8,819 nt of DNA, taken from assembly GCA_016932375.1 (NCBI GenBank), contig JAFGDA010000036.1, positions 1-8,819 on the forward strand, written 5' to 3'. Shown here in pieces: positions 7,425 to 8,819 of this stretch. Position 1 is the stretch's first letter, and each line of letters starts with the position of its first letter. This DNA comes from Actinomycetota bacterium. GTDB taxonomy: Bacteria > Actinomycetota > Humimicrobiia > Humimicrobiales > Humimicrobiaceae. The position numbers were made by a program, and so were the translations under genes. The notes under the pieces are model-generated. The model made no database searches, had not been told where the DNA came from, and saw only the letters and a list, made by a program, of their open reading frames with translations.

Positions 7425-8510
7425 ATGCATATAAATGATTATCTGGATACTATATATAAGTGGAAAAATTGTCCTATGGCCAACTATGTTTGCCCTGTTG
7501 CCAGATATACCAAACTCGAGACAAATACTCCAAGAGGGTTGGCCTTCATTTACTCACTTGTAGCCGGTAACCTGAAAAAAATTGATAAGGTCGCTGTTGA
7601 AAGGACATACCAGTGTAATTTATGCAGGGCCTGTGAGGCAATAAGCAGGGATGATTCCAGCATACCTGAACTTATCCTTGCAGCCAGGAGAGATATAGTT
7701 GAAATGAATATGGCTCCGGAATCTGTTATGAAGTTGAAAGATGATATCTGTAAGAATAGCAGGCTCCTTGATAAAGACTGGTTGGAGAGCGCTGTTTCAA
7801 GTGCGAAATCTTTACCGGACACGGTGGTCGTTATTAATTATGAATCAGAAAGTTCAAAGAAAATATTTTTATTGATTAAAAAATTGCTTGACAGGGGAAA
7901 TACTGGTTGTATTGAAATAAATATTGGAAAACACCCTGCCCCGGCAGCAATGCTTGATGAGCTGGGCTATAAGCAGCTGTCAGGCACAGTTTTAAATAAC
8001 CTTACCTTCCTGATACAAAATTTAAAATTTAAAAAAATGGTTTTTATCACTCCGTACGATCTTGAGCTGCTATTAAAAACAAGTACGGTTGATGCAGGGT
8101 TATCTAAACTGGTCCACTCATTTGAATTTTGTGAAGGGTTCATAAATAGTGAAAAGAAAACCCCTGCAAAAAAGAATGAAAAAATTATTTATATTGACTC
8201 CGGAGGGAACAGGAAATCTGGCAAATTTTATGAAATCCCAAGAAAATTACTTGCTGATTCAGCAGGTTTAAACATACAGGAGATGGTATGGAACGGAAAG
8301 GAATCTGCCTGTTGTGGCGGACTGACTTTACAGTATCTTTATCCTGGAATTTTTAATGGAGTTATAAGTTTAATATATGGGGAGCTGAAAGAATATGGCT
8401 CAAAAAAAATAATAACCCCCTGTCCCCATTGCATCGACAACCTTAAAACGAATGAAGATTTAAGGAATAATTACGAAATCGTGGATTTATGGGAAATGAT
8501 TTTTCAATAG
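7425..8510 (+). CDS. GlcF-like Fe-S / cysteine-rich (CCG) domain protein with reduced cluster ligands
   Basis: Probably the electron-transfer partner of the preceding flavoprotein, 361 residues. ATG 7425 is preferred: it lies 16 bases after the previous stop with a weak AGAAGTGG site. A TTG at 7398 would add nine residues but has no Shine-Dalgarno. The N-terminal ferredoxin-like part has C16-PMANYV-C23-P followed by the family's NTPRGLAFIYSL stretch, then C64-NL-C67-RA-C70-EAIS and IPELILAARRDIVE. Compared with usual CxxCxxCxxxCP motifs, the first keeps two cysteines (Ala19 at a cysteine position) and the second keeps three (Ser74 in the fourth place). Residues 100-265 are a divergent middle region with no clear first CCG motif. 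The C-terminus has CCGG at 296-299 and CPHC at 333-336, one intact cysteine-rich domain of the type found in GlcF, HdrB and LutA. Confidence 0.85.
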   Translation: MHINDYLDTIYKWKNCPMANYVCPVARYTKLETNTPRGLAFIYSLVAGNLKKIDKVAVERTYQCNLCRACEAISRDDSSIPELILAARRDIVEMNMAPESVMKLKDDICKNSRLLDKDWLESAVSSAKSLPDTVVVINYESESSKKIFLLIKKLLDRGNTGCIEINIGKHPAPAAMLDELGYKQLSGTVLNNLTFLIQNLKFKKMVFITPYDLELLLKTSTVDAGLSKLVHSFEFCEGFINSEKKTPAKKNEKIIYIDSGGNRKSGKFYEIPRKLLADSAGLNIQEMVWNGKESACCGGLTLQYLYPGIFNGVISLIYGELKEYGSKKIITPCPHCIDNLKTNEDLRNNYEIVDLWEMIFQ

Positions 8511-8547
8511 TCCTGATAACATTAGCCAAAGATAATCCAAATCAAAA

Positions 8548-8655
8548 ATGAAAGAACAATATTACCTGGGTTCGGATATTGGGACGAGTTCATGTAAGAC
8601 GGCAATCATAAATGAGAATGGGAAGATTGAGGTGAATTTAAGCGGGAGGGAATAG
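8548..8655 (+). pseudogene. Remnant of an FGGY-family sugar kinase (first 35 codons only)
   Basis: The 35-residue reading frame MKEQYYLGSDIGTSSCKTAI... is the N-terminal beta-hairpin of FGGY carbohydrate kinases (xylulokinase/glycerol kinase group), including the DIGTSSCK phosphate-binding loop (residues 10-17) and the following GKI turn. It stops with TAG after SGRE, close to where intact kinases continue with a Tyr-containing SREY-like segment. The sequence after the stop is not kinase-like in this frame and instead matches the next gene. An intact family member has about 480-520 residues, so over 90 percent is missing. It has no evident Shine-Dalgarno. I read it as a deletion relic; a functional micropeptide is conceivable but unsupported. 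Confidence 0.7.
8644..8650 (+). promoter_or_regulatory. Shine-Dalgarno inside the kinase remnant serving the downstream gene
   Basis: GGGAGGG, part of the last codons of the kinase remnant, lies 5 bases before TTG 8656 and is the only good ribosome site for the following frame. Confidence 0.55.
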
Positions 8656-8819
8656 TTGGATACAGTTGAATTAAAAATTGAAAATATTAACAGGAATTCA
8701 TTTAAAAATTACGGAAAAGTACTGGATGTTCCTGAAAATAAACCCACGCACTCGGATAAATGTTTCGATATATGGATGGGCTTTGAAGATATTTATTCAA
8801 AAAGGAACAGGCCAAAATT
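8656..8819 (+). CDS. Partial gene, probable ureidoglycolate lyase (AllA)-like protein, 5' end
   Basis: An open frame of 54 codons from TTG 8656 runs off the window without a stop. It has GGGAGGG 5 bases upstream. Its start (LKIENINRNSFKNYGKVLDVPENKPTH) resembles the N-terminus of AllA-type ureidoglycolate lyases and related cupin-fold proteins, where a strand is followed by a Phe-x-x-Tyr-Gly-x-Val-Leu segment and a Pro-containing loop. A Trp/Gly-containing stretch (FDIWMGFED) follows. Characterised AllA proteins release glyoxylate and urea from ureidoglycolate, but many homologues in sugar-catabolism clusters have no assigned substrate. With only the N-terminal third visible, the family call is tentative. 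The gene abuts the TAG of the kinase remnant. Confidence 0.55.
   Translation, partial: MDTVELKIENINRNSFKNYGKVLDVPENKPTHSDKCFDIWMGFEDIYSKRNRPK

Overview
This window is a bacterial catabolic gene cluster with every gene on the + strand. AT content is moderately high, Shine-Dalgarno sequences are strong, several starts are TTG, and AGG/AGA (Arg) and ATA (Ile) codons are common. The first gene encodes a lipoprotein with a Thr/Ala/Glu-rich linker behind the lipobox cysteine, as in low-GC anaerobic lineages such as Clostridia, Atribacterota-like or low-GC Actinomycetota-like groups. The sequence does not settle the phylum.

Layout. Bases 1-238 are a leader with a weak promoter candidate, two purine-rich Shine-Dalgarno-like tracts and a 4-codon mini-ORF. 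Bases 239-3550 encode a CUT1-type carbohydrate ABC importer: a solute-binding lipoprotein, an MalF/UgpA-like permease and an MalG/UgpE-like permease. No ATPase is present, so a shared ATPase elsewhere is likely. A perfect 14-bp inverted repeat lies between the binding protein and the first permease. Next come a URO-D/MtaA-like protein with Cys/His metal-site motifs (3668-4852), a Gfo/Idh/MocA oxidoreductase (4956-5942), a GlcD/alkyl-DHAP-synthase-like FAD oxidase (5969-7408) and a GlcF-like Fe-S/CCG protein (7425-8510). The end holds a 35-codon remnant of an FGGY sugar kinase (8548-8655), directly abutted by the 5' end of a probable ureidoglycolate-lyase-like (AllA-family) gene that runs off the window.

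How it may work. The importer probably brings in a sugar, polyol or sugar-acid-like compound. The NAD(P)-dependent Gfo/Idh enzyme and the FAD + Fe-S pair would supply two oxidation steps, the second probably on a 2-hydroxyacid-type intermediate. The role of the URO-D-like protein is open; a methyl transfer or Zn-dependent thiol-activation role is possible. The substrate cannot be read from the sequence.

The most notable points are: the second permease gene has no canonical start codon at its strong Shine-Dalgarno site, where ATAA stands in place of the usual ATGA stop/start overlap; the kinase is reduced to its phosphate-binding N-terminus and its tail supplies the Shine-Dalgarno of the next gene; and the Fe-S protein has lost expected cluster cysteines in both ferredoxin-like motifs. 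I see no CRISPR array, transposase, tRNA or rRNA.
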